A stretch of 22,180 bases of DNA from Deltaproteobacteria bacterium UBA5329 (GCA_002408185.1 DHQV01000002.1:88001-110180); one strand, 5' to 3'; positions 13,723 through 22,180 are shown, counted from the stretch's first letter. The notes: a model not told the origin generated them from the sequence alone. Made by a program: numbers and translations.

Positions 13723-15024
13723 ATGAAAGTTCAAGTTGAAGCGCTTGACAGCGTGACGAAAAAAGTTGAAGTTCTTCTTCCCGAAGAGAAAGTTGTTTCT
13801 ATCAGGGAATCTGTCTACGATGAAGTCAGAAAGAATGCGAAGATCAAGGGCTTCAGGCCAGGAAAAGTCCCGAGACCCATCATCACCCAGTATTACAAGG
13901 AGTATATCGAAGAGGAAACGCGTAAACGCATGCTACAGGACACAATGTGGGAAGCACTCAAAGAGGCGAAGATCGACCCCATCATGGAGCCCGTAGCCGA
14001 TTTTCTCGAGGGAGACAAGGGTTATACTCTTGAGTGTGAGATCCTTCCCGAAATTGAACTGCCGCAATATAAAGGTGTCGAGATCGAGGCGGAACCGGTC
14101 ATTGTGACGGATGCAGACGTCGAGAGCCGCATTGGGAACATGCGGGCTTTTCACGCAAGTTTCGAAGCTAAAGAAGGGGAAGCGATCGCCGAAAAAGGCG
14201 ATTTTGTCGTTATAAAATATCAGGGTTATCTCAATGGCGAACCGGTGAAACAGATAGCCGCCGAAAACTATCCCCTGGAGCTCGGAAATGCGATGCTGAT
14301 GCCGGAATTCGAGAACTCGGTTATCGGTATGAAGCAAAACGAAGAGAGGGATATCGATGTCCCCTTCCCCGACGATTACCCGGATAAGGACATCGCCGGG
14401 AAAAAAATAACCTTCAAGGTCACGATGAAGGAAGTAAAACGTAAAGTGCTCCCCGAGATCAACGATGAATTTGCCCGGGATATGAGCTATGAAAATCTCG
14501 ATGTCATGAACAAAGGCGTGCGGGAAGAACTGATAAAGGAAAGGGAAGGCTTCCGCAAGCGTGAATTGACCAACAAGGCAATGGAGGTGCTTCTCAAAGG
14601 CGTGGATGTCCCGGTTCCGAAACGTTTCCTCGATAAACGCGTGCACGGCATGATCGAAGAGGCGCAATCCCGGTATCAGCAGCAGAACTTCTCTGAAGAA
14701 GAAATGCGGTCGATCACCGAAAGGATGCACGAGGATTTCGGCAAGAGGGCCGAGGAAAGGATAAAGGTCGAGATCATCCTTGCCCGTATTGCGGAGAAGG
14801 AAGGCTTCAAAATAGAGGACAGTGAGGTTGAAGAGCGTCTCAAAACGATTGCACAGGACGCCAATAAAACATACAATGAAGTTAAGGGCATTTATGAGCA
14901 GTACGGCCTGATTCCGGGCGTAAAGGACCAGATCATGGAGGAAAAGGCCGTGGACTTCGTTCTTGAAAATGCCGTTGTGAAGGAAAAGGTAAAGGAGAAG
15001 GAAGAGGCTAAGGAGAAGGAATGA
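13723..15024 (+). CDS. tig: Trigger factor, ribosome-associated chaperone and peptidyl-prolyl isomerase
   Basis: A 433-residue trigger factor of normal length. The N-terminal domain has the ribosome-binding signature GFRPGKVPRPII (near residues 43-54). The FKBP-like isomerase domain spans about 150-245 (GDFVVIKYQGYLNGE, LELGNAMLMPEFENSVIGM, DVPFPDDYP, KKITFKVTMKEVK). The long helical C-terminal chaperone domain follows, starting LPEINDEFARDMS. It ends in a lysine/glutamate-rich tail (VKEKVKEKEEAKEKE). It binds the ribosome exit tunnel and shields nascent chains. GGAGGTG precedes the ATG. The gene overlaps clpP by four bases (ATGA), so the chaperone and protease are translated together. tig-clpP-clpX is a widely conserved order. 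Confidence 0.97.
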   Translation: MKVQVEALDSVTKKVEVLLPEEKVVSIRESVYDEVRKNAKIKGFRPGKVPRPIITQYYKEYIEEETRKRMLQDTMWEALKEAKIDPIMEPVADFLEGDKGYTLECEILPEIELPQYKGVEIEAEPVIVTDADVESRIGNMRAFHASFEAKEGEAIAEKGDFVVIKYQGYLNGEPVKQIAAENYPLELGNAMLMPEFENSVIGMKQNEERDIDVPFPDDYPDKDIAGKKITFKVTMKEVKRKVLPEINDEFARDMSYENLDVMNKGVREELIKEREGFRKRELTNKAMEVLLKGVDVPVPKRFLDKRVHGMIEEAQSRYQQQNFSEEEMRSITERMHEDFGKRAEERIKVEIILARIAEKEGFKIEDSEVEERLKTIAQDANKTYNEVKGIYEQYGLIPGVKDQIMEEKAVDFVLENAVVKEKVKEKEEAKEKE

Positions 15025-15605
15025 ATTTAGTACCAATAGTAATTGAAAAAGATGGAAGGGGCGAGAGGGCATATGATATCTATTCGCGCCTCCTCAAAGA
15101 GCGCATAGTCTTTCTGGGCACCGCCGTTGACGACATGATCGCCAATATCGTTATCGCCCAGCTTCTTTTTCTCGAATCGGAGGACCCGTCAAAAGATATC
15201 TACCTTTACATCAACAGTCCCGGCGGCATAATCACGAGCGGGCTTGCCATCTATGATACGATGCAATATATTAAGGCGCCGGTCGTGACAACATGCATCG
15301 GCCAGGCGGCAAGTATGGGTGCGGTATTGCTGGCAGGAGGCGAAAAGGGAAAACGTTTTGCCTTGCCTCATTCACGCATTCTCATACATCAGCCGCTTGG
15401 AGGCGCACAGGGTCAGGCGAGCGATATTGACATCCAGGCACGGGAGATCTTAAGAATGCGGGAAGCTATCAACGCCATACTTGTCAAACATACCGGACAG
15501 CCCCTTGAAAAGGTCGCAAAGGATACCGAACGCGATTATTTCATGGATGCTCAGCAGGCGATCGAGTATGGTATTGTTGATCAGATCCTTGAGAAGAGGT
15601 TGTAG
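15021..15605 (+). CDS. clpP: ATP-dependent Clp protease proteolytic subunit
   Basis: A 194-residue serine peptidase. The catalytic triad is visible: Ser98 in GQAASMGAVLL, His123 in RILIHQP and Asp172 in TERDYFM. The start MNLVPIVIEKDGRGERAYD fits mature ClpP closely, with little propeptide. YLYINSPGG carries the oxyanion-hole glycines. It forms the two-ring tetradecamer that degrades unfolded proteins fed by ClpX, encoded three bases downstream. Its ATG overlaps the tig stop codon. Confidence 0.97.
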   Translation: MNLVPIVIEKDGRGERAYDIYSRLLKERIVFLGTAVDDMIANIVIAQLLFLESEDPSKDIYLYINSPGGIITSGLAIYDTMQYIKAPVVTTCIGQAASMGAVLLAGGEKGKRFALPHSRILIHQPLGGAQGQASDIDIQAREILRMREAINAILVKHTGQPLEKVAKDTERDYFMDAQQAIEYGIVDQILEKRL

Positions 15606-15608
15606 AAA

Positions 15609-16862
15609 ATGATCAAAAAAACGAACGGCAGGACCATTAAACTTAACTGTTCCTTCTGCGGAAAGAGCCAGGACGAGGTCAAGAAACTGATTGCCGGACC
15701 GATGGTTTATATATGCGATGAGTGTATCGAACTGTGCAACGAGATTATTCAGGAAGAAGCGAAAAAGGAGCGTTTTGACTATATCAAGACGGCCATACCC
15801 AAGCCTCAGGAAATAAGCAAACTTCTCGATGATTTTGTCATCGGGCAGGACCATGCCAAGAAGGTTCTTTCTGTTGCGGTCTACAATCATTACAAACGGA
15901 TCGAATCGAAAACCCAGTTCGATGATGTAGAGATCCAGAAAAGCAATATACTCCTGATCGGGCCTACGGGATCGGGCAAGACGCTGCTTGCCCAGACGCT
16001 TGCAAAAATACTGCACGTACCGTTCACAATTGCGGATGCCACGACCCTCACAGAGGCCGGTTACGTTGGCGAAGATGTCGAGAATATCATTCTGTACCTC
16101 CTGCAGGCGGCGGATTACAACGTCGAGAGGGCAGAACGCGGCATCGTTTATATCGATGAGATCGACAAGATTTCCCGGAAGACGGACAGCCCGTCCATAA
16201 CCCGGGACGTCTCGGGTGAAGGCGTACAGCAGGCGCTTCTCAAGATCATAGAGGGAACGGTCGCGAATGTACCGCCCAAGGGCGGCAGGAAACACCCCCA
16301 GCAGGATTATATAAAGGTTGATACATCAAATATCCTTTTCATCTGCGGGGGCGCCTTCCACAGCATCGAAGGCCTTATTGCAAGCCGGATAGGGAAAAAG
16401 AGTATTGGTTTCGGCGTCGACGTCGAAGGCGGAAGGGATAAAATGTATTCTGAATTGATCCACGATATTCAGCCCGAAGATCTCTTGAAATACGGGCTTA
16501 TCCCTGAATTTATCGGCCGTCTCCCCATTACGGCAACCCTGGAAGAGCTGTCGGAAGAAAATCTGGTCGAGATCCTGAAAAGGCCGAGAAACGCTATTGT
16601 CAAACAGTACAAGAAACTGTTCGATCTCGAGAACGTAAAACTTACCTTTACCGAAGGGTCATTACGCGGCATAGCCAGGGAGGCAATGAAAAAGAAGACC
16701 GGTGCCCGGGGCTTGAGATCCATCATGGAAAAGGTTATGCTGGACGTCATGTATGAAATACCTTCTCTATCCAACGTAAAGGAATGTGTTATAAGTGAAG
16801 AGGTCATCGTCAATCACGAAAGACCTATCCTGATATATGAAGAAGAAGCCGAAAGTGCGTAA
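15609..16862 (+). CDS. clpX: ATP-dependent Clp protease ATP-binding subunit
   Basis: A 417-residue AAA+ unfoldase of typical length. The N-terminal zinc-binding domain has Cys14, Cys17, Cys36 and Cys39 (NCSFCGK, YICDECIELC). Walker A is GPTGSGKT (118-125), pore loop GYVGE (151-155), Walker B IVYIDEIDKI (179-188). An IGF loop for docking to ClpP is present (KKSIGFGVD). The C-terminal part includes the arginine-containing GLIPEFIGRLP and KKTGARGLRSIME. It recognises tagged substrates, unfolds them with ATP and passes them to ClpP. It is the last gene of the tig operon; no terminator is evident before the tRNA promoter that begins directly after its stop. Confidence 0.97.
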   Translation: MIKKTNGRTIKLNCSFCGKSQDEVKKLIAGPMVYICDECIELCNEIIQEEAKKERFDYIKTAIPKPQEISKLLDDFVIGQDHAKKVLSVAVYNHYKRIESKTQFDDVEIQKSNILLIGPTGSGKTLLAQTLAKILHVPFTIADATTLTEAGYVGEDVENIILYLLQAADYNVERAERGIVYIDEIDKISRKTDSPSITRDVSGEGVQQALLKIIEGTVANVPPKGGRKHPQQDYIKVDTSNILFICGGAFHSIEGLIASRIGKKSIGFGVDVEGGRDKMYSELIHDIQPEDLLKYGLIPEFIGRLPITATLEELSEENLVEILKRPRNAIVKQYKKLFDLENVKLTFTEGSLRGIAREAMKKKTGARGLRSIMEKVMLDVMYEIPSLSNVKECVISEEVIVNHERPILIYEEEAESA

Positions 16863-16866
16863 ACGG

Positions 16867-16895
16867 TTGACATTTCAAAGTGAACCTGCTATATT
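16867..16895 (+). promoter_or_regulatory. Strong tRNA promoter
   Basis: A perfect TTGACA (16867-16872), a 17-bp spacer and TATATT (16890-16895). The expected start is just ahead of the tRNA-Val 5' end, so almost no leader needs removal. The -35 begins five bases after the clpX stop. Confidence 0.8.
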
Positions 16896-16905
16896 GAACC
16901 CCATT

Positions 16906-16980
16906 GGGCGGATAGCTCAGCGGGAGAGCATCGGCCTTACAAGCCGAGGGTCGCAGGTTCAAAACCTGTTCCGCCTACCA
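16906..16980 (+). tRNA. tRNA-Val (anticodon UAC)
   Basis: A full cloverleaf can be drawn. The acceptor is GGGCGGA paired with TCCGCCT (first pair G-U), with an encoded CCA end. The anticodon stem TCGGC/GCCGA encloses loop CTTACAA, giving anticodon TAC at 16938-16940. The T arm contains GGTTCAAAACC. It reads GUA and other GUN valine codons. Confidence 0.95.
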
Positions 16981-16987
16981 TTTACGC

Positions 16988-17065
<78 letters not shown>

Positions 17066-17089
17066 TTTAAACAGAATATAAATAACGAG

Positions 17090-17112
17090 CCCGGGTTCCC
17101 CCGGGTTTTTTA
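17090..17112 (+). terminator. Rho-independent terminator of the tRNA operon
   Basis: CCCGGG, loop TTCC, CCCGGG and a T-run: a short, strong GC stem 25 bp after tRNA-Asp. Confidence 0.85.
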
Positions 17113-17136
17113 TTGGGTGGGGCGCTGAAAGAGCGA

Positions 17137-17178
17137 GCGAAACGTAAAACGTAAGAAGTGAAAGGCAGAACTTGGAAC
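17137..17178. repeat. 7-bp-period degenerate repeat between tRNA-Asp and the GH57 gene
   Basis: Heptamers GCGAAAC GTAAAAC GTAAGAA GTGAAAG GCAGAAC TTGGAAC run in register for six units. The rest of the gap to the GH57 gene holds no supported coding sequence. Confidence 0.7.
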
Positions 17179-17301
17179 GAAAGATCTTCTGACGGTGTCC
17201 CTGATACCTCCATTGCATATAAGTGGAGTTAAAAGGTAAACTGAATAGGCGGTTTGTATATCTTTATAAAAAACAAACATTGAAGAGGTGGATTGCTCCC
17301 A

Positions 17302-19365
17302 ATGAAACTGATAATCTGTATTCACAACCATCAGCCGGTCGGGAACATGGACCATATTCTAGAAGAGGCTTGCGTGCGCTCATACATGCCTTTTTTTGAC
17401 GTTCTGAAAAATTTTCCTGCCATTAAACTGAATGTACATTTCTCGGGTTATCTCTTCGACTGGCTCAAGAAGCATAAACCCGATTACATCGCACTCCTGA
17501 AAGAACTGCATAACAGGGGACAGCTCGAGATCGTATCGGGAGGGATGTATGAACCGATCCTGGCCCTTCTGCCCGAAGAGGATGCACGCACGCAGATCGA
17601 ATTGCACCGTGATATGATGGAGGAAGCGTTCGGTGTACGGCCGAAGGGTATGTGGCTCGCCGAACGTGTCTATGAACCGCAATTACCGAAGATAATGGCA
17701 AAGGCGGGCATCCAGTACACGGTCATCGATGATAATCATTTCAAATCGATCGGTTTAAAGGATGAGGAGCTTTACGGTTACTTTGTCAGTGAATTTGAAG
17801 GAGAAAAGATATTCATCTTTCCGGGCCTTGAAATCCTTCGGTATGCCATCCCGTTCAAAAGCGTAGAAAAGGTCGATGAATGTTTTAAAGAATTGAAAAG
17901 TGCTGGTGCGGATGTCGCGATATTCGGCGACGACGGTGAAAAGTTTGGCCTTTGGCCCGGCACGTATGACTACGTTTTTGCCAAGGAGCACTGGCTCGAG
18001 TCATTTTTCCGTTATCTGACGGACAATGCATCCTGGCTCGAGACCGTGCATTTCAGCGACTATATCGAAACTACGCCACCAAAAGGACGGATCTACCTGG
18101 CATGCCAGTCATACAGGGAAATGGAAGAATGGTGCCTGCCGCCCGAACGCGCCCGCGAATACGGCAAGCTTCTCCATGATGACGATCTTCCCTGCAGGGA
18201 CTTTTTCAAGGGCGGCTATTACCGGCATTTCCTTGTAAAATACAGCGAAAGCAACGACATGCACAAGAGAATGATGCGTCTGTCGAAGCTGGCGCAGGGT
18301 AATCCAGCGGCGAAAGAACACATCTATATGGCCCAGGCGAACGACAGTTACTGGCACGGTGTATTCGGCGGCCTTTACCTTCCGCATCTGCGAGGATCGG
18401 TGTGGCATCACCTCATAGAGGCAGGGAAGGCCCTCGATCCGAAAGAGCCTTTTGTCGACGGGTACATAGATGATATTAACTTGGACGGCCATGATGAAGC
18501 CGTCATCAGGAACAATGAAATAGAGGCGACCTTTCGCTTGAAAGAAGGCGGGGCCCTTTATGGGCTTGATTACAAGCCGTCTTCGGTCAATATAATGGCG
18601 ACCCTGAAAAGACGGTATGAGGGGTACCACGAAAAGATAAAGGAAGCGGTAGCCCAGCCTCCCGCCGATGGGACAAAGACCATCCACGATATGGTCATGG
18701 CCAGGGAAGAGGGCCTTGAGAAATACCTGCATTATGACTGGTACAGGCGGGCGTCCCTTATCGACCACGTGCTCGGGACCGGGGCGACGCTAGAAGCATT
18801 CTACCGGTGCGAATATACCGAACCAGGGGATTTTGTCAGGGAGCCATATCGTGCCGAGCTTAACAGGGGTGATAACGTAATCAATCTCGTCCTGAGAAGA
18901 GACGGGCATTTCTGGCAAGGAGATGCGGGGTTCCCGCTTGCGATAGAGAAAAAGATCGCCATTGCCAGGGGCAGTGCGCAGCTCTTAGCCGACTACCAGT
19001 TGACGGGCAGCGCCGGTACCCCATTCCTTTTCGGGGTCGAATTCAATTTCAGTTTTCTCGGAAGCGGGGGTGACCGGTACATGGAAACGCAGAACGGCCT
19101 GTATGGTCTTGTCCAGCACGGCATTCTCGATGCGTCTTCCAGCCTGAAATTTCACGATCCATACCAGAATATCGATATATTTCTTGAATTCAGCGAACCG
19201 GCGGAACTCTGGACCTTTCCGGTCGAGATCGTTTCCCTGTCCGAGCATGGTTTTGAGCGTAATTACCAGAGCACGATGGTGATGCCTGTATGGCAGGCAA
19301 ACCTCGCTGACGGCCCGAGAAATATACGGATAACAATGCGTCTCGAAAAGGCCGATCGAGCCTGA
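17302..19365 (+). CDS. GH57 family 4-alpha-glucanotransferase / alpha-amylase
   Basis: A 687-residue glycoside hydrolase family 57 enzyme. The conserved GH57 regions are visible: HNHQP (8-12), VSGGMYEPIL (78-87), GMWLAERVYE (116-125) with the nucleophile Glu121, and IFGDDGEKFG (207-216) with the acid/base Asp. The catalytic barrel is followed by the helical DUF1925 region and a C-terminal beta domain (DUF1926, from about residue 400, including LDYKPSSVNIMATLKRRYE). This is the layout of the Thermococcus 4-alpha-glucanotransferase. It should transfer or hydrolyse alpha-1,4-glucan and act in glycogen or maltodextrin turnover. It has no signal peptide, so a cytoplasmic location is expected. GAGGTG lies 11 bases before the ATG at 17302; a TTG at 17293 is too close to that site. 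Confidence 0.9.
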   Translation: MKLIICIHNHQPVGNMDHILEEACVRSYMPFFDVLKNFPAIKLNVHFSGYLFDWLKKHKPDYIALLKELHNRGQLEIVSGGMYEPILALLPEEDARTQIELHRDMMEEAFGVRPKGMWLAERVYEPQLPKIMAKAGIQYTVIDDNHFKSIGLKDEELYGYFVSEFEGEKIFIFPGLEILRYAIPFKSVEKVDECFKELKSAGADVAIFGDDGEKFGLWPGTYDYVFAKEHWLESFFRYLTDNASWLETVHFSDYIETTPPKGRIYLACQSYREMEEWCLPPERAREYGKLLHDDDLPCRDFFKGGYYRHFLVKYSESNDMHKRMMRLSKLAQGNPAAKEHIYMAQANDSYWHGVFGGLYLPHLRGSVWHHLIEAGKALDPKEPFVDGYIDDINLDGHDEAVIRNNEIEATFRLKEGGALYGLDYKPSSVNIMATLKRRYEGYHEKIKEAVAQPPADGTKTIHDMVMAREEGLEKYLHYDWYRRASLIDHVLGTGATLEAFYRCEYTEPGDFVREPYRAELNRGDNVINLVLRRDGHFWQGDAGFPLAIEKKIAIARGSAQLLADYQLTGSAGTPFLFGVEFNFSFLGSGGDRYMETQNGLYGLVQHGILDASSSLKFHDPYQNIDIFLEFSEPAELWTFPVEIVSLSEHGFERNYQSTMVMPVWQANLADGPRNIRITMRLEKADRA

Positions 19366-19401
19366 TCCACCACCCAGGCTCAAGAAGGGAGTTTGAGGCC
19401 C

Positions 19402-20245
19402 GTGCCAAAGGTCTCCGTCATAATCATGATTTTTAACCGGCGGGATTTTTTGCAGGACGCCTTTCGGTCGGTTGCAGGGCAGGATTACAAGACAGGGAGA
19501 TCATAATCGTCGATTACGGGTTGACCGATCGGACCCGTGACAATGCCTCCCAATTGCCTGCGCAATATGCATTGAAAGAGAATGGTGGGATAGGTAGCGC
19601 GCGAAACGCCGGGCTCGATGCTGCCCGAGGTGAATATATTGCCTTTCTCGATGTCGAAGATCTCTGGAAGGGGGGTAAGCTTTCGATACAGATGCAGGCC
19701 ATTGAAGAGTCGGGCATACTCCTGTCGTATACGGACGAGGTCTGGCTGCGCAACGGGAAAAGACTCAATCAGAAACTCAGGCATCGTAAATATTCGAGCA
19801 TAATATTCGAACATTGCCTTCCTCTTTGTATCATAAGCCGTTCCTCTGCGCTGATCCATCGGAGCATTTTGACGATGTCGGAACGTTCGATGAATCGTGG
19901 CTCAGGATAACGTCACGCTATCTCGTGTTGTTCATTGAAAAAACCGCTCATTATAAACGAGGGGGCATAGCGACCAGTTGTCGAGGGCATACAACGGCAT
20001 GGACCGGTTCAGGATCGCCAGCATGGCACGGATACTCGACAGCGGAAGGCTTGACCCGGACCTATCGGCAAAAACGATCAGGGAGCTTACAAAAAAAATG
20101 CCGCATATATGCCGAAGGGGCACTCAAAAGAGGGAGAAATAACGAAGCTGATCACTATTTCGGTCTGACCGCTTCATATGAAAATGTCCGATTGATGACG
20201 GGTGGCAGGCACGATAATTTTATTCAATCAAAAGCACGTCAATAA
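19402..20245 (+). pseudogene. Family 2 glycosyltransferase, decayed
   Basis: Remains of a GT2 gene spread over all three plus frames. It begins at GTG 19402 (VPKVSVIIMIFNRRDFLQ) after an AAGGGAG. Frame 1 stops at 19504-19506, but a shift near 19490 restores EIIIVDYGLTD, the usual EIIIVDDGSTD region with the second Asp changed to Tyr. NGGIGSARNAGLDAARGEYIAFLDVEDLW follows in two parts, matching the GT-A fold; the DDD of the DXD region has become DVED. Another shift in a T-run near 19865 restores FDDVGTFDES. There the expected ETD/EDYDLW segment is missing and the sequence jumps to WLRITSRY. Further shifts occur near 19945 and in an eight-A run near 20090. A sequencing or assembly problem could explain single shifts, but not the deletion and the altered motifs together. 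Confidence 0.82.
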
Positions 20246-20275
20246 TTCAATCTCTATGTGATGTATTCCATCTAC

Positions 20276-20304
20276 TTGATAAAAGTGGTAAAGCCCTGTA
20301 TATT
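20276..20304 (+). promoter_or_regulatory. Probable fhs promoter
   Basis: TTGATA (20276-20281), exactly 17 bp, then TATATT (20299-20304). Transcription from about 20311 gives a leader of about 62 bases. Confidence 0.65.
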
Positions 20305-20318
20305 TGTCGATACCGTGC

Positions 20319-20359
20319 CCGGACGGGGGTCCGGTGACCCGTTATGTGACCCGTTATGT
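20319..20359 (+). promoter_or_regulatory. fhs leader hairpin and 12-bp tandem repeat
   Basis: CCGGAC, loop GGGG, GTCCGG form a perfect 6-bp hairpin (20319-20334). Directly after it GTGACCCGTTAT occurs twice in tandem (20334-20357), ending just before the AAGGAG of fhs. The structure lies wholly within the predicted leader, so it may affect translation. Confidence 0.5.
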
Positions 20360-20372
20360 AAAGGAGTCTTCA

Positions 20373-22133
20373 ATGCCGTATGATGCGACGAAAATGGCGG
20401 ACTGGCAGATATCGGAAGCCGCTGAAGAGAATATGAAAACTATCTGGCAGCTTCGGGATGAGATGGAACTTCAGGGCGACGAAGTGATCCCGTACGGAAA
20501 AATGGGCCGGCTCAATTATGCCGCAATTATGGCCCGTTTGGACAACCGGCCGAATGGAAAGTATATCGATGTAACCGCAATAACGCCGACGCCGCTTGGC
20601 GAAGGAAAAACCACGACAACCATCGGTCTTCTCGAGGGCCTTGGGAAAAGAGGGCAGATCGTCGGCGGTGCGATCCGTCAGCCCTCAACCGGACCGACGA
20701 TGAATGTGAAAGGGAGTGCTGGCGGTGGGGGCAATGCACAGGTAGTTCCTCTGACCGAATTCTCACTCGGACTTACCGGGGATATCGACCGTATAATGAA
20801 TGCCCATAATATCGCCATGGTAGCTCTCACGGCACGGATGCAACACGAACGTAATTACGGGGATAAGGAACTTAAGAAAAGGGGCCTCAAGCGTCTCGAT
20901 GTCGATCCAACAAATATACAGATGGGCTGGGTTATCGATTTTTGTGCCCAGGCGCTGCGCAATATCGTTGTCGGGATGGGCGGCAGGATGGACGGGTTTA
21001 CAATGCAGTCGCATTTCGATATTGGGGTCAGTTCCGAACTCATGGCGATCCTTTCAATTGTGCGTGACCTGAAAGACCTACGTAAACGGATCGGCGAGAT
21101 CACGGTGGCCTATCGCAAGAACGGCGATCCCGTCACGACCGAGGACCTCGAAGTCGCCGGCGCGATGTGTGCCATAATGAAAGATACTATTAACCCGACG
21201 CTTATGCAGACTGTCGAAGGCCAGCCCATTATGGTGCATGCAGGTCCTTTCGGCAACATAGCGATCGGGCAGTCCTCGATCATAGCCGACCTTCTCGGCT
21301 TGAAACTCTTCGATTATCATGTTACCGAGAGCGGTTTCGGCGCCGATATCGGGTTTGAGAAATTCTGGAACGTGAAATGCCGGTTGAGCGGCCTGAAGCC
21401 CAATGTTTCCGTGATCACAGCCACAATACGGGCGCTCAAGATGCATGGGGACGGCCCGCGTGTGGCCCCCGGTATCCCGCTTCCCCGGGAATACACAAAC
21501 GAAGACCTGGGGCTTCTTGAAAAAGGGATACCCAATCTCCTTCATCATATCCGCATCGTCAAGATGTCCGGTATGAAACCGGTCGTTTGCATCAACAAGT
21601 TTACAACGGACACGCCCGATGAGATCGCTCTCGTGCGGCGGTTCGCTGAACATGAAGGGGCCCGTGTTGCCGTTTCCGAGCAATGGCTGAAAGGCGGCGA
21701 AGGGGCTCTGGAGTTGGCCGATGCAGTGATCGACGCGTGTAACGAGAAAGTGGAATTCGGATATCTATATCCTCTCGAAATGCCCTTGATGCAGAGAGTG
21801 GACGTGATCGCAAAAAATGTGTACGGTGCCGACAGCGTCCTGTGGATCCCTGAGGCGGAAGAAAAAGCCCGGCGCCTCGAGGCCGACCCGGCAAAAAATG
21901 ATTATTACACCATGATGGTAAAGACACACTTGAGCCTTTCCCACAAACCGGAGCTGAAGGGCGTACCGAAAGGATGGCGCCTGCCCGTACGCGACGTCCT
22001 CATCTTCACGGGCGCCAAATTCCTCTGTCCCGTCACCGGCGCCATAAGCCTCATGCCCGGCACCAGTTCGGACCCGGCGTTCCGGAGGATAGATGTGGAT
22101 GTGGAAACTGGAAAAGTTAAGGGATTGTTCTAA
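20373..22133 (+). CDS. fhs: Formate-tetrahydrofolate ligase, divergent type
   Basis: A 586-residue enzyme that joins formate to tetrahydrofolate with ATP, giving 10-formyl-THF. In acetogens and syntrophs it belongs to the methyl branch of the Wood-Ljungdahl pathway. The phosphate-binding loop is TPTPLGEGKTTTT (near 71-83). Family blocks follow: IRQPSTGP, GSAGGGGNAQVVPL, LTGDIDRI, NPTLMQTVEGQP, TESGFGADIGFEKF and KMHGDG. Several signature positions differ from the common bacterial enzyme: GPFGNIAIG replaces the usual GPFANIAHG, and the region after LTGD is atypical. This suggests a separate subfamily. The ATG at 20373 is chosen for its AAGGAG seven bases upstream; the open frame further up is leader. 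It is somewhat longer than the usual 555-560 residues, mostly from the N-terminus. Its partners folD and metF are not in the window. Confidence 0.92.
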   Translation: MPYDATKMADWQISEAAEENMKTIWQLRDEMELQGDEVIPYGKMGRLNYAAIMARLDNRPNGKYIDVTAITPTPLGEGKTTTTIGLLEGLGKRGQIVGGAIRQPSTGPTMNVKGSAGGGGNAQVVPLTEFSLGLTGDIDRIMNAHNIAMVALTARMQHERNYGDKELKKRGLKRLDVDPTNIQMGWVIDFCAQALRNIVVGMGGRMDGFTMQSHFDIGVSSELMAILSIVRDLKDLRKRIGEITVAYRKNGDPVTTEDLEVAGAMCAIMKDTINPTLMQTVEGQPIMVHAGPFGNIAIGQSSIIADLLGLKLFDYHVTESGFGADIGFEKFWNVKCRLSGLKPNVSVITATIRALKMHGDGPRVAPGIPLPREYTNEDLGLLEKGIPNLLHHIRIVKMSGMKPVVCINKFTTDTPDEIALVRRFAEHEGARVAVSEQWLKGGEGALELADAVIDACNEKVEFGYLYPLEMPLMQRVDVIAKNVYGADSVLWIPEAEEKARRLEADPAKNDYYTMMVKTHLSLSHKPELKGVPKGWRLPVRDVLIFTGAKFLCPVTGAISLMPGTSSDPAFRRIDVDVETGKVKGLF

Positions 22134-22136
22134 AAA

Positions 22137-22171
22137 CCGTAAGGCATAAGGCCCTTAGCCGTTCCGTAACT
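22137..22171. repeat. 7-bp-period repeat after fhs
   Basis: CCGTAAG GCATAAG GCCCTTA GCCGTTC CGTAACT can be read in 7-bp register starting four bases after the fhs stop. It includes a small inversion (TAAGG/CCTTA). It is the least regular of the arrays, and the window ends nine bases later. Confidence 0.5.
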
Positions 22172-22180
22172 CATGGACAA

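Noticed and set aside
13933..15072. Minus-strand open frame of 379 codons opposite trigger factor
   Set aside because: Its Leu/Phe-rich translation is the expected complement of Glu/Lys-rich trigger factor codons; no start site or domain supports it.
19521..19910. Middle part of the glycosyltransferase as an independent small gene
   Set aside because: It starts with a weak TTG in the middle of a GT2 domain, lacks the first strand of the fold and has no ribosome-binding site; it is a fragment of the pseudogene.

Overview
The window looks like a chromosome segment of a strictly anaerobic, probably syntrophic, Deltaproteobacterium (Desulfobacterota; Syntrophorhabdus- or Syntrophus-like relatives are my best guess). 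This is an inference. It rests on a divergent formate-tetrahydrofolate ligase, a glutaconate/IpdAB-type CoA-transferase pair, a LuxR protein resembling the C-terminal half of PAS-LuxR regulators of this group, and a GH57 glucanotransferase. There is no phage, plasmid, CRISPR or complete insertion sequence.

Layout. (1) 1-2526, minus strand: a tightly overlapping moxR - DUF58 - transglutaminase (TgpA-like) operon, the last gene cut by the window edge. (2) 2624-4327, plus strand: a DUF2156 protein and a ThiF/MoeB-type E1-like enzyme. (3) 4426-6021, minus strand: a thiamine-diphosphate enzyme of the acetolactate-synthase superfamily, divergent from (4) an XRE-cupin (PuuR-like) regulator. The space between them holds two copies of the palindrome GTTTA-N6-TAAAC. 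(5) 6846-10976: a polyamine operon with pyruvoyl arginine decarboxylase, agmatinase-type ureohydrolase, carboxy(nor)spermidine dehydrogenase and carboxy(nor)spermidine decarboxylase. It predicts arginine -> agmatine -> putrescine -> carboxyspermidine -> spermidine without S-adenosylmethionine decarboxylase. A 164-bp inverted-repeat element sits inside it. (6) 11187-11684: a solo LuxR-type regulator. (7) 11803-13556: a two-subunit CoA-transferase. (8) 13723-16862: the housekeeping block tig-clpP-clpX. (9) 16906-17065: tRNA-Val(UAC) and tRNA-Asp(GUC) with a strong promoter and a terminator. (10) 17302-19365: a GH57 4-alpha-glucanotransferase/amylase. (11) 19402-20245: a family 2 glycosyltransferase pseudogene with several frameshifts and a deletion. 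(12) 20373-22133: fhs with its own promoter and a structured leader.

Points most worth a second look: the regulator-operator-TPP enzyme module beside the polyamine operon; a family of degenerate 7-bp-period repeats in five gene-end regions; a DUF58 gene that seems to need an ATT start codon; the short palindromic element inside the polyamine operon; a 72-residue N-terminal extension on the carboxyspermidine decarboxylase; and an apparently leaderless divergent moxR/DUF2156 promoter pair. All functional names come from reading translated motifs by eye; no database search was possible.
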